From NCBI GenBank assembly GCA_037957365.1, contig JARHVA010006313.1, forward strand, positions 776,501-840,500: a DNA stretch of 64,000 nt, read 5' to 3'. Source of the stretch: Torreya grandis. Its lineage: Eukaryota > Streptophyta > Pinopsida > Cupressales > Taxaceae. The notes beneath the pieces were generated by a model, which had not been told where the DNA came from, did not search any database, and saw only the letters and a list, made by a program, of their open reading frames with translations. A program made the position numbers and the translations under genes. Below are positions 27,101 to 37,059 of this stretch, piece by piece; positions within the stretch are counted from its first letter, which is position 1; every line of letters starts with the position of its first letter.

Positions 27101-27400
27101 ATTCTTGTGCTCCATATAGTAAAAATATCAAATGCATCCCAAATATTATCTACAAAAGTTGTGGGAAATGGAAGTAGTAGAGTCAGATCAAAATCTCTAG
27201 TTGCATTAACACTTACACATTCAATAGGCATTTCCTCATTCTGGAATGTGAAAGTGAGATTTATGGGTTCTAGAGATTTAGCATATGGACCTGCGAGTTT
27301 GTGCATTCTTCCTTTACCAATGACCTTACCATTATCTATTAGAGAAACATAGTCTCCACATTAGAAAGCCATTAATGTATGATTTTTTAGCCTATACATT
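24200..27400 (-). pseudogene. fossil of a large transposase-like protein (GHxHEDID family)
   Basis: Reading leftwards, coding-like blocks follow in order with intervening shifts and stops. They are CGDYVSLIDNGKVIGKGRMH (27.36-27.30 kb), IVRXPFDKIVDTKTCRELDL (about 26.7 kb), TSFTQEFMRHHINAQLQDME and NMWRTNFHDVTIS (26.1-25.9 kb), ECLSVIHDKVKCQKTF (25.76-25.72 kb), THGHGLGRYGHFF (25.65-25.61 kb), YPLYDALLSNN (25.49-25.46 kb), LLGHIHEDIDGTFVKLSKCI (25.18-25.12 kb) and DFWPRTRHDIPLHRDLH (about 24.55 kb). The IHDK...KT block, the HGHG block and GHTHEDID recall large transposase-like proteins of plants and oomycetes annotated DUF7869 (named from memory). Family identity beyond that, and any terminal inverted repeats, are unknown. 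Confidence 0.6.
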
Positions 27401-27634
27401 TGCAAAAGACATGAGAAGAGTTGTTAATTAGGTTATTTATAAAATTAGTCCAATTTGTACCTGTATGTAGGAGATAAATCTATATTTATACCATAACATA
27501 AGCATAGAGATATGTTAAAACATAAAAATTGTTAATAAAGTAATGTATAACATTTTTTTAATGGCATGGTTTATGTCAATCCAAAAAAATAATAGCTTTT
27601 AATATCATATACTACATGCTTCAATTCTTGCTTC

Positions 27635-27985
27635 ATCCTAATTTGAAGGTATCTCATAGGAGATACATTTCAAACATGCATCAGAGTAGAATAGCCACGT
27701 AGATTAAAATAGCTAATTAAGAAAATATTCAACCATGTATGTTATTAACATATAAAATGATATTGAGTAATGGAGGCTTTGAGAAAAAATATGGAAAACT
27801 ATTAGCTTCTTATATTTTGGGATCTTTTATTTGATTTGAACATCTATTATGGACCCAAAATTTTGAAGGTATCTCTTAGGAGATACCTTTCAAACATGCA
27901 TATGAGTACCCTTGAAGGTTTAAAGGTAGTACTAGGTGATACCATGAAGGACCTTGTAATACCTTCAAGGATACCTATGACATTA
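27635..27985. repeat. palindromic repeat cluster 1
   Basis: A short cluster contains two near-perfect palindromes of the type GGTATCTC-TTAGG-AGATACC (near 27650 and 27868) with the companion phrases 'tttcaaacatgcat' and 'ccttgtaataccttcaagg'. The same phrases make up the arrays at 35.1 and 53.3 kb. It lies just left of the element B insertion. Confidence 0.8.
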
Positions 27986-28237
27986 AGCTTAAGATTTCAT
28001 ATTTCAATACTTAATGATATATGGCATGCACATGTGAACCCATGCCATTTCAACACTTGAAAAATATTACAAGTTCACTAGGCGAGCAATTTTCCATGAT
28101 TATTCCAAGTGTCTCCATCTCACTTACCCAAAGATTAAAAGATTGAAATTAATTTATGAAATATTAGAGATATTTAAGAAGCACTATGATGACATGTGTC
28201 TCCATCCAAAAGGCCTCTAGAATTCTTTTTAGAAATG

Positions 28238-28242
28238 GGACC
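28238..28242 (+). repeat. left target-site duplication of element B
   Basis: GGACC lies immediately before the 5' LTR start TGTTGACC and recurs immediately after the 3' LTR. Five bases is the normal gypsy target duplication. Confidence 0.9.
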
Positions 28243-29802
28243 TGTTGACCAATTTTTGCCCACAAGCAAAATTTCAATCACCTTCTTCCCCTGCTATTTA
28301 ATGCTAGTCATCTTCAGGTTGCATGAGTTTAATAAATCTGATTCACGACTTGGTTCAGTCTTTTGGTTCAACTGGTTGGTTTATTAGCATTGGTTTTATC
28401 TTCTTCAAGGTCCAACAGCCTTGTTTTAGCTCAATTCAACACTTCGATTAGTGACCTGGTTCTTTGGTTCAGCATCTAGTTCATTATTTCAGCCTAGTTC
28501 AAGTTCATGTTCATGCCCTTACGTAAGACAGGCACTTCACTTCAAACATTCACAAAAAGGGCCATGTCGGGTTGCATCATTAAATAAATGCAAAGGTCAA
28601 GCGCATTAAAACAAAGGAAAAGGCAAGCCACCGAGAAGCTAGCTAAGGACTGATGACATCCCTGAGGATGTCAAAGTTTGACAAATGAAACGGCCATTAT
28701 TTTTTTAAAAAGCAAAAAAGAAAGTGCTAACCAACTAGGAGCTAAAAGGCAGTGACCTGCCAAGATATTCACCCCTGGGGGCCAAACAAGCTAGATAGAG
28801 ACAAAATTGAGAAAAGGACAAGAAGACATTCATGAAATGAGCAAGTAGTTAAGTCCAAGTGGTGCCAATTTGAGAAGTGACTCTAGCAGGTGAAATAGTT
28901 CCTTCGAATTGATCATGAGAAGATGCAACAGCTAAGTAATGTAACCAATTTTCTCCATTTTACATTTAATGGGTGGACAAACCATGTTTTGACATTAAAA
29001 ATGCAGACTTTGAGCAGACAAAGCCCACATCTCATTAATGTTTTGAGCAACTTGTTGAAGGGACGCAATGGCCACTTGTTGAAGGAATGCCACATAGGCT
29101 TCTTTATTCTCTCATATATATTTGATACTTGTCATTTTTGTAAGGATCTTCCACATTTGTAAGGCATAGCCCTGGAATAATTTCACTTGAATCAAACAAA
29201 TGCAGTTTTTTACCTCCATTTGGATAGATATTTTAGAGTATGTCTTGAGTGTTTGTCTGTGTCCAGTCATTGTTTCTTGATGCTCTCACAAGTTCAACAC
29301 CAACAGACTTATTATCTACAAGGCACCATTTCTATAGCTAAAAGGAGAAGAGCTGACATTTGAGAAGACCAAAATAGAAGGAGTTACTTACAGTGTCCAT
29401 TTCACAGTGCCTCAGTGATTTTCTCTTTCTTATGTTTTCATGAAAGCCTCCCTAACAATGTTTTGTAGCCTGGTCCTTTTGCCACGTGTGTAGTGTATGT
29501 ATGTATTTGTCTAATTTTGAGAGTGGATGTGTGAAGGTTGACTTATTTTGGTGCATCACCTCTTTTAGAGTAGGTTTGTTTTTCCTGCATCTCTCTCCCT
29601 TTTCATCCCTCCCCTTTATTATGTGTGTGTGTGTGTTTTGCACTTGCTAGAATAAAAATGATGTATCAAAGGGAGCTAGCCCTTATTTAGAGACTCTCCT
29701 ATCCAGCTTCACCATCCCACAGGTGAGAGAGGAGTTTTTGTTGTTGCGTGAAGAAGGTAGGAGCTCAGCCTCCTGCCAAGGGTGCAATCTTCTGCATCAA
29801 TA
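28243..29802 (+). repeat. 5' LTR of element B
   Basis: Direct partner of 32030-33587, starting TGTTGACC and ending ATCAATA. It contains a short GT tract near 29622-29636. Short frames occur on both strands but their homologues in the 3' LTR differ in length, so I regard them as chance. Promoter elements were not placed with confidence. Confidence 0.92.
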
Positions 29803-29807
29803 GTTTT

Positions 29808-29825
29808 TGGCACGCCCGATGGGAC
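29808..29825 (+). other. primer-binding-like site of element B
   Basis: TGGCACGCCCGATGGGAC follows the LTR end after GTTTT. It corresponds to the sites of T1, T2 and A. Confidence 0.75.
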
Positions 29826-29962
29826 ACATTTTGATAAGGAAGTAAAGTTTTGAGATTGATGCTAGTCTTATTATAGTAGATCATTTAATTTTCTAGCATC
29901 TGGTGACTCTGGGTTAAATCTACTAGTTAAGCAGCCTGGTACCATCAGGAATCATTTCTTGT

Positions 29963-31480
29963 ATGTATACTTCTTTTGCAAAAAATCATGGGTTTTGTTT
30001 TCCTTCATATAATTTGGATCAGACTCAAAATATTCAAAAAATCCCCTCAAGCAGCTCTCATAATTGCACTGCAATGAAAAGGGATGTGGCCTTGGAATTG
30101 GAGATTAACAGGATGGAAGAGCAGTATAGATATCAGCACGAGCTAATGTATAAAGAGGAGCGCTTGTTTAGGCAAGTGTAGACCCCCTCTTTGGCACCAA
30201 ATCCTTTTTACCAGATTGCACTTGCTCACTCTAGCTTATCAAATGTACCCATTCCCAATCCAGTGCACCTAGCTTTCCAACATCAGATGATATCAGAACA
30301 ACCTCCCATGGAAATGAACTTTCTAAATTCCTTAGATTGTGAATTTTCCACTAGGGGAAATGCCATGAACTAGCACATCTTGCCCAATGCTGATCCTACT
30401 CAACAGGATGATGCTAGTAATCTCCAAGAAAGACTCTTCTAGGACAACCTAGCTAAGCAAATTGAAGATTTAGAAGCTAGGATGAGACTGCTTCTTGAAA
30501 AAGTGATGAAATTTCTAGACCTTGTGGAGAAGCCCCAGGACCTTGGATAAAACAAAGTTGCTACCTATTCACAGGAGCAAAATTTTAATTCAGAGATCCT
30601 AAACTAGGGGAAGATAGTTGAATCATGGGGCATAATAAAAGAAGAAAAGCAAGGTTTTTCTCAAAACCTTGAAGAAGCTAAAGTTGTGTCTGCTTATGAT
30701 GATGCTGGTAGCCTCTAGGAAAAGCTTTTCCAAGAAGATCTTGCTAGGAGAATAGCAGAGTTGGAATCCAAAGAGAAATTCCTTAGCCAATGTGTGGTGG
30801 ATGATTTAGACCAAACAACACATTCCATGCCTAAACACACCCCACCTACACATTTCCAAGAGAGTTATCAGGTTGTGCCTGATATTGATGAAGTGTTGAT
30901 CAATTGGAGAGCAGAGAATCATTCGATTCTAGCTCAAGGGCTGCCTCCTCTTCCACATGTTTTTGCCACTTCACCCCTTCTCAAGGAAGAACTTGTTCTA
31001 CAGGAGGTAAGTGAGGAGCAAAAGATCTAATTTGTAATCCTTCAAGAGGCTATCATGAGTGATAATGAAGAAGAAATCATCATTGATGCTCCTCATGAAG
31101 ACCTTATCAGCAGTGGAGAAGATACAGGTCTTACATATATGCAGATGTTCCTGAAATTCAAAGAGGAACAAATACATGGTAAGCTCTCTTCTCCTCTATT
31201 TGATGAACTTCCTTGATGTTTTGATGATGAGGTCGACTACGCTGAAGAGCCTAAGTTGGAGGAGGAAAAGGAGAGGTCTATCTTCCTTGAGGAAGGCCTT
31301 GAAGAAGAGCACTTTGAACAAAGAGGCGATGTTCTGTGGGATGAGCAATCAATTTGTGAGTCCATTTCAGACATCACCATAGTCACCCTTCTTCAAGAAG
31401 GCCAAGAGGAAGTAGAGGATGAGTGTGACAGAGTTTTTAGTGAGGTAGAAGGAAACAAATCAGACCATGATACATTGTAG
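29963..31480 (+). pseudogene. orphan gag-like ORF of element B, eight in-frame stops
   Basis: A single frame of about 505 codons runs with no frameshift but eight stops (30179, 30371, about 30437, 30548, 30605, 30718, 31028, 31214; five TAG, two TAA, one TGA). Start: MYTSFAKNHGFCFPSYNLDQ. Residues about 38-72 are coiled-coil-like (ALELEINRMEEQYRYQHELM). A module repeats twice: DDASNLQERLF-stop-DNLAKQIEDLE (near 30409) and DDAGSL-stop-EKLFQEDLARRIAELE (near 30700). A stop in each copy faces Gln in the other. Then come EVLINWRAENHSILAQGLPP (30890-30949), shared with element A, and a very acidic C-terminus. No family is recognised. A gag-like role is inferred from its place. Confidence 0.75.
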
Positions 31481-32029
31481 AGGAATTGTGCAGGTCAAGG
31501 GGCTTATGGCGATGAGTCAGTAGCCATTGATTTCTTAGTTAGGAGCACCTATATCAAGAACCAGCATTCAACAGGCTTCTAAGGACAAACAAATTACATA
31601 TATGTTAGAGGTATGTTTAATTTTGATCTGCTCAGACTCTAGCCAACTCAGATGACATGCAAGGGGAGCAAGTCACCAAATCTCATTTTCTTTTAGCTAC
31701 TTGCCTGCCACCATAAGTCTTCTCACCAGGAAGGGGACTTAAGAAATTTTCCCTTTGATCCAAGAGGGAGGTGAGCTTTCTTGGTTAGCTATAAATAGTA
31801 TTTTGTTTTCAGTTTCTTTTCTTGCTTTCCCTAAGTGCAGTTGCACAGGTAGTGTTTTTTAGCCTTGTGTGTTTCCCTTTGTGTGTGGGGTAAAACTGTG
31901 TTTTATTCTCAGATATTTTGGGGCTGTTGCTAACTTTTGTTATAGCTACAATCTGAATCTGTGCCCAATGGACTGCAAGGCAGCTGGGTTCTAAGCATGG
32001 TAGGCTTGCTTCCCCTATGAGTTGCTATC
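31481..32029 (+). other. 3' untranslated part of element B
   Basis: Non-coding between the ORF and the 3' LTR. It contains CCCCTATGAGT at 32012-32022, the same 11-mer that precedes the 3' LTR of element A. A purine-rich run (GGAAGGGGACTTAAGAAA near 31730) lies 300 bases upstream and could be a displaced polypurine tract. None is at the junction itself. Confidence 0.65.
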
Positions 32030-33587
32030 TGTTGACCAATTTTTGCCCACAGGCAAAATTTTGGTCACCTTCTTCCCCTATTATTTAACGCCAGTCATCT
32101 TCAGGTTACACGAGTTCAATAAATTTGACTCATAGCTTGGATCAGTCTTTTTGTTCAACTGGTTGGTTTATCAGCATTGGTTTTATCTTCTTCAAGGTCC
32201 AATGGCCTTGTTTCAGCTCAATTCAACACTTTAGTTAGTGGCTTGGTTCTTTGGTTCGACATCTAGTTCATTGTTTTGGCCTAGTTCAAGTTCATGTTCA
32301 TGCCCTTACGTAAGACAAGTGCTTCACTTCAAACATTCACAAAAAGGGCTAGGCTAGGTTGCATCATAAATAAATGCAAAGGTTAAATGCATTAAAACAA
32401 AGGAAAAGGCAAGCCACTAAGAAGCCAGCTAAGGACTGATGACATCCTCAAGGACGTCAAAGTTTGACAAATGAAACGGCTTTTTTTTTTTAAAAAGCAA
32501 AAAAGAAAGTGCTAACCAACCAGGAGCTAAAAGGCAGTGACCTGCCAAGATATTTTCCCTTGGGGGCTGAACAAGCTAGATAGAGACAAAATTGAGAAAA
32601 GGACAAGAAGACATTCACAAAATGAGCAAGCAGTTAAGTCCAAGTGGTGCCAATTTGAGAAGTGACTCAAGCAGGTGAAATAGTTTCTTTGAATTGATCA
32701 AGAGAAGATACAACAGCTAAGTAATGTAATCAATTTTCTCCATTTTACATTTAATGGGTGGACAAACCACATTTTGACATTAAAAATGTGGACTTTGAGT
32801 AGACAAATCCCACATCTCATTAATGTTTTGAATAACTTGTTGAAGGGATGCAATGGCCACTTGTTGAAGGAATTCCACATAGGCTTCTTTGTTCTCTCAT
32901 ATATATTTGATATTTGTCATTTTTGTAAGGATCTTCCACATTTGTAAGGCATATCCCTAGCAAAATTTCACTTGAATCAAATAAACGTAGTTTTTTACCT
33001 CCATTTGGACAGATATTTCAGAGTATGTCTTGAGTGTTTGTCTGTGTCCAGTCATTATTTCTTGATGATCTCACAGGTTCAACACCAGCAGACCTATTAT
33101 CTACAAGGTGCCATTTCTACAACTGAAAGGAAAAGAGCTAACATTTGAGAAGACTAGAACAAAAGGAGTTACTTACAGTGTGCATTTCATAGCACCTCAG
33201 TGATTTTCTATTTCCTGTGTTTTCATGAAAGCCTCCTTGCCAGTGTTTTGTAGCCTGGTCCTTCTGCCAAGTGTTTAGTGTATGTATGTATTTATCTGAT
33301 TCTGAGAGTGGATGTGTGAAGGTCGACTTATTTTGGTGCATCACCTCTTTTAGAGTAGGTTTGTTTTTCCTGCATCTCTCTCCCTTTTCATCCCCCACTT
33401 TTATTGTGTGTGTGTGTGTGTTTTGCACTTGCTAGAATAAACACGATGCATCAAAGGGAGCTAGCCCTTATCTAGAGACTCTCCACTCCAGCTTTTCCAT
33501 CCCATAGGTGAGAGAGGAGTTTCCATTGTTGTGTTAAGAAGGCAGGAGCTCGGCCTCCTGCCAAGGGTGCAATCTTTTGCATCAATA
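32030..33587 (+). repeat. 3' LTR of element B
   Basis: Partner of 28243-29802, with the same termini and a GT tract near 33405-33421. It is directly followed by the right target duplication. Confidence 0.92.
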
Positions 33588-33592
33588 GGACC
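33588..33592 (+). repeat. right target-site duplication of element B
   Basis: GGACC immediately after the LTR end CATCAATA, identical to 28238-28242. Confidence 0.9.
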
Positions 33593-34579
33593 CACTTCCC
33601 TCAACTAATGGCATGCGTTTTATTTAAACAATAGGTCCTTTTTTCTTGAGGAGTGCCATGATGACAAGTGTCATCAGCAAAAGGGACCAAGACTTAGATA
33701 AAAATGAACAAGGGGAACCCAAAAAAGATAAGGTTGATACACCAACAATCAAAATCACATAACACATCCATAATGAAAGGCTAACTATCCTAAAACTTCA
33801 AAACATCGATTATAGTCAATAGTTCCTGGTGACTTACAGGGGAATCTACCTAGAGATAGAAAAACCCAAAATTTCTGATTTCACAGCCCATCGAAGTAAT
33901 CCTATAAAAGGAGTGAGGCCCACCAAACTTACAACTGCTGAAGAGAAGCCTTCAAAGGCATCCACTCTTCTTTTTTAGGTTGAGTTTTATTCTTTAGATC
34001 TTTGAAGGCTCTATCTAGATCAATGATATCCTTGAAGGAGATGCCTTAAGCCTTACACTACTCCCTGTATCTATAACTCAAACTTGATAAGAGGTTACAA
34101 AATGGTCTCCACTTTGGAGATGTTTGGTGTTTGACTTAGAGCTGTAAAATGGTTTTGTCATTATGCTTTTTGATCAACAACTCTTTTATCTTGTTCTTTT
34201 AAAGGATTGTGTTATCTATAAGGAATGGTGAAGGGAGTCCCAACAGGACTAGTTACTCAATATGCCCCTTCATATCTTAGACCACCTTCTCTAAGGTATC
34301 TAGAAATGCCTTGCATTTTACTATTACCCTGCTATAGATTAGGAATTCATTCAGCTTCACCACCATTTGCCTTCTATCAACCACCCCTAATGCATGGATC
34401 ATCTTATCCATCATGCTATATAGACTATAGATGAGGAGTTATGAATCATAAACCTTAAGAGACATAAAGGTAAGGACATAGTCTATAAATACACTCACCT
34501 ATGCACTCAGTCGCTATGAGTCTATGATGAACCCAAGAAATGTATTCAAGTTTACATCTATGTCATTTATTCTCCCAAT
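33593..34579 (+). other. pre-insertion flank of B; possible old LTR promoter
   Basis: This is the continuation of the sequence left of 28238. It holds CCTATAAAAGGAGTGAGG at 33901-33918, a good TATA-like box followed by a CT-rich stretch, as in plant LTR promoters. A short frame at 34225-34434 is Pro/Tyr-rich but unrecognised. With palindromic cluster 1 to its left, this may be the remains of another LTR element. No pairing LTR was found. Confidence 0.4.
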
Positions 34580-34838
34580 AAGATACATACAACTACTTTC
34601 AACAAATTATAGAGTGGGAATTTCCATCATAATGGGCATGATCATCTCTTTTCTATATACTAGTTAATATGGGGATGTCATTAAAATATGTTTTTGAGTA
34701 AATCAGTTGGCCCATAGAGCTATTTTGAGATGCACATGCCACTCCCACTATCAATTAATTCCCATCCTCTTGATCAACCTTATGATATTTTTATTGGTTG
34801 ATTCGGCCAACCCATTCCCTTATAGGTAGTAGTTGCAT
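34580..34838 (-). pseudogene. gypsy integrase, C-terminal fragment
   Basis: On the minus strand, leftwards from 34838, it reads GNGLAESTNKNIIRLIKR, carrying the catalytic Glu of the DDE triad in its usual NGxAE setting. Then come WEWHVHLKIALWAN and SPYXLVYRKEMIMPIMMEIP, the block near the end of plant gypsy integrases (usually TPxxLVYGxExxLPxExxxP). Stops fall at likely Gln codons. The N-terminal part is not on this strand. Instead the neighbour to the right reads on the plus strand. Confidence 0.8.
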
Positions 34839-35115
34839 GACATCTTCAAGAAAATGTCACGCTGAGTGCAAATTCAAAAATATTAAAACTAAGGAAGTTT
34901 ATACTTGTAGGATATTATTGGCCAACTATGTTTTTAGATTATTATCAAGTGGTGAGGAAATGTCATCAATGCCAATTCTTCATGGGCAAACTAAAAAATT
35001 CATCCATTCCATTGAATCCAATTGTAAGTAATGAACCTTTCCTGTAGTGGGGCTTGGATTTTAATGGGATGATAAATCCTATCTCAGTGACTATTTATGT
35101 AATAATATCTTGTTA
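34836..35115 (+). pseudogene. gypsy integrase, N-terminal fragment
   Basis: On the plus strand it reads GYYWPTMFLDYYQVV then RKCHQCQFF, the second half of the HHCC zinc-binding domain (both Cys present). After a spacer come PFLXWGLDFNGMINP, the start of the catalytic core with its first Asp. The first half of the zinc domain (HD at 34836) is blurred. The fragment ends before the second catalytic Asp, at about 35115, where palindromic array 2 begins. Confidence 0.75.
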
Positions 35116-35139
35116 AGATAATTTATAATGTGGGATATA

Positions 35140-35720
35140 CCTTGAAGTGCATTGTAATACCTTCAAGCGCACCCTTCTGCATGTTTGAAAGGTATTACCT
35201 AGGTGATACCTTTAAGGTAAAATTGAAGGTAGTAAAATGAACTTACAAGGTTCTCTTAGGAGAAACATTAAACGTGCATACAATTAGAATTTTATTTCAA
35301 GGTATCTCTGAGGAGATACCTTGAAGGGCCTTGTAATACCTTCAATGGGTATCCTAGTATCTACCTTGAACATGAACATGATTGGAATTATTTTTCAAAG
35401 TATCTCCTAAGAGATATATTAAAGGCCCTTGTAGTACCTTCAAGGGTAACATTATGCATGTCTGAAATGTAACTCCTAGGAGATAATTTCAATGTAACCT
35501 TGAAGTTAATACAATTCCCTTCAAGGTATCTCCTAATAGATACCTTGAAGGATCTTGTAGTACCTTCAAAGGTTCTCCTAATAGATACCTTGAATATGCA
35601 CATGATTGGAATTTTATTTCAAGGTATCTCCTATAGAATTCTTTAAAGGACATTGTAATACCCTAAATGTTGATTTCAAAGGTTATTGCAAGGGATTTGA
35701 TATAACCCTGACATGTGAGG
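35140..35720. repeat. palindromic repeat array 2
   Basis: About six palindrome-like units of the form AAGGTATCTC...GAGATACCTT occur in under 600 bases (for example 35190-35215, 35299-35324, 35518-35545). They are joined by 'cttgtaataccttcaa' and 'acatgattggaattttatttc'. The array ends with 'atgttgatttcaaagg' and 'gatttgatataaccctgaca', the same terminal module seen near 54440, 55150 and 55350 in array 3. Confidence 0.85.
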
Positions 35721-37059
35721 TATAGTTGAGTTATGGCTATATGAGTGAATGTGCAAAGATGTTTATAAATAATAAATGAAATACCTTTTGAAGTGGAAAT
35801 GTATTTTGTATTCATCAATGGTGAATTGACTATTTTAAGACTTGTTCAAACATCAATTCGCAAGGCATGTCATATCTCAACTTGCAATCTAAAGAGATTA
35901 ATATGAAAGAGGTAGTGTTATTATATGATAGCAAGTTCAAATCATTTCTAGGGAAGATGCACAATAGATTAAAAGTACCCTACATTATTCTAAAAGTATC
36001 ATAATATGGTACCATTATGCTAAAAAATTTGTAGGGAAACATATTACCATGATGTTTAAATAGATGTAGATTTAAGCCTTATCACTTTTAATCTCACATT
36101 GCAACATCCAAGAATAGAAAATGTCCAAATACTAAATCCTTTAGAACAGTGTTTAAATAAAATGTCTGAATAAATCCTTCAAATTTAAAGTTCTAATATC
36201 AAAATCTTGAAAAAAACCGAAACCTTAGGAAAAATGTTTTAAAAAAATGTCTGACGAACAAGTGGCAATCAATATCCCTGAAGCTCAAAGATTTTGAAAA
36301 GAAGCTCTGGAAAAAACTCCACATTGTAATGTTTCCAAAAAAGATGTTCCAAGAAAAATGTTTGATAAACAAGTCCCAAACACTTTCTCTGGTTAACAAA
36401 ACTCCAAACTTAATACTCGAATAAAATAGTTCTAATTAAAACTGTGTCCCAAAACCTACATGGTAAAACTTATTAAATGCATTTAATAAGTTAGCTTGAA
36501 ATGTAAAATATCTTTATTTGTACTTTGCCAAAGATGGAGATTAAGGATCAATTTGATAAAAAAATTACATCGAGCTCAAATTAAGTCTGTGAAAGTGATG
36601 GCAACAAAATAGGTATGGCAAAAGGATGACTAATAGGCATGCAAGACCATTAATGACACAGAATTTCAAAAGATTGCATCTTGTTTGAGGCAGATCAAGT
36701 TGGGATGTGATAGGTGGATTCATTAAACAAAGTGGATACATGAAGTGACATAGGTTCACATTGAACACATGTTATGGGGTAATGTAAATATTTGGGAGAC
36801 AAAAAAGATCACTATCAAAGCCAAAATATAAAAGATGAGGAAGAGAAATTGTTTGTAGGTATTCAGCGCATTTAAAGAGGTTGGCAAGAGAAAATTAGAT
36901 GTTGAAAGACATAAAATTAAGGGGATGAAAAATGTCAAAACATTACAAACTTTGGTAAACAAGAGTATTATATTATCTGCTCTTGATATACTCCTGTGTA
37001 GAAAAATTGAGACCTAGATTTTGGTGGAATAAAGCAATCAAATAGTATAAATTATAGAT
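35721..37059. other. stretch with no recognised feature
   Basis: AT-rich sequence with short frames only on both strands. Phrases such as 'aaaatgtttgataaacaagt' recur loosely at 36240 and 36355. I see no domain, tRNA or terminal repeat. Confidence 0.5.

Larger units (their letters stand above)
28243..33587 (+). mobile_element. complete non-autonomous LTR element B
   Basis: Element of 5345 bp: LTRs 28243-29802 (1560 bp) and 32030-33587 (1558 bp), both TGTTGACC...CATCAATA, an internal region of 2227 bp, and a 5-bp duplication GGACC on both sides. LTR similarity is roughly 90 % by eye, with mostly C/T and G/A differences, so B is younger than A. The internal part holds one ORF with stops but no pol genes, so transposition needed enzymes supplied by another element. 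Its PBS-like site matches T1 and T2, the likely donors. Confidence 0.93.

Noticed and set aside
27082..27306. Intact small gene of 74 codons on minus
   Set aside because: It is one block of the longer decayed transposase-like protein, with coding sense continuing on both sides.
28923..29162. Small genes in the B LTRs (frames on both strands, partly conserved between LTRs)
   Set aside because: Conservation is explained by the LTRs being copies of each other. Frame lengths differ between the two.
29963..31480. Use of TAG as a sense codon
   Set aside because: Stops are abundant at Gln positions, but CAG and CAA are still widely used for Gln, and TAA, TGA and frameshifts also occur in other elements. 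Decay explains it.
33901..33918. Promoter of a host gene (TATAAAAG)
   Set aside because: No downstream gene with a sustained frame. An LTR promoter relic is more likely.
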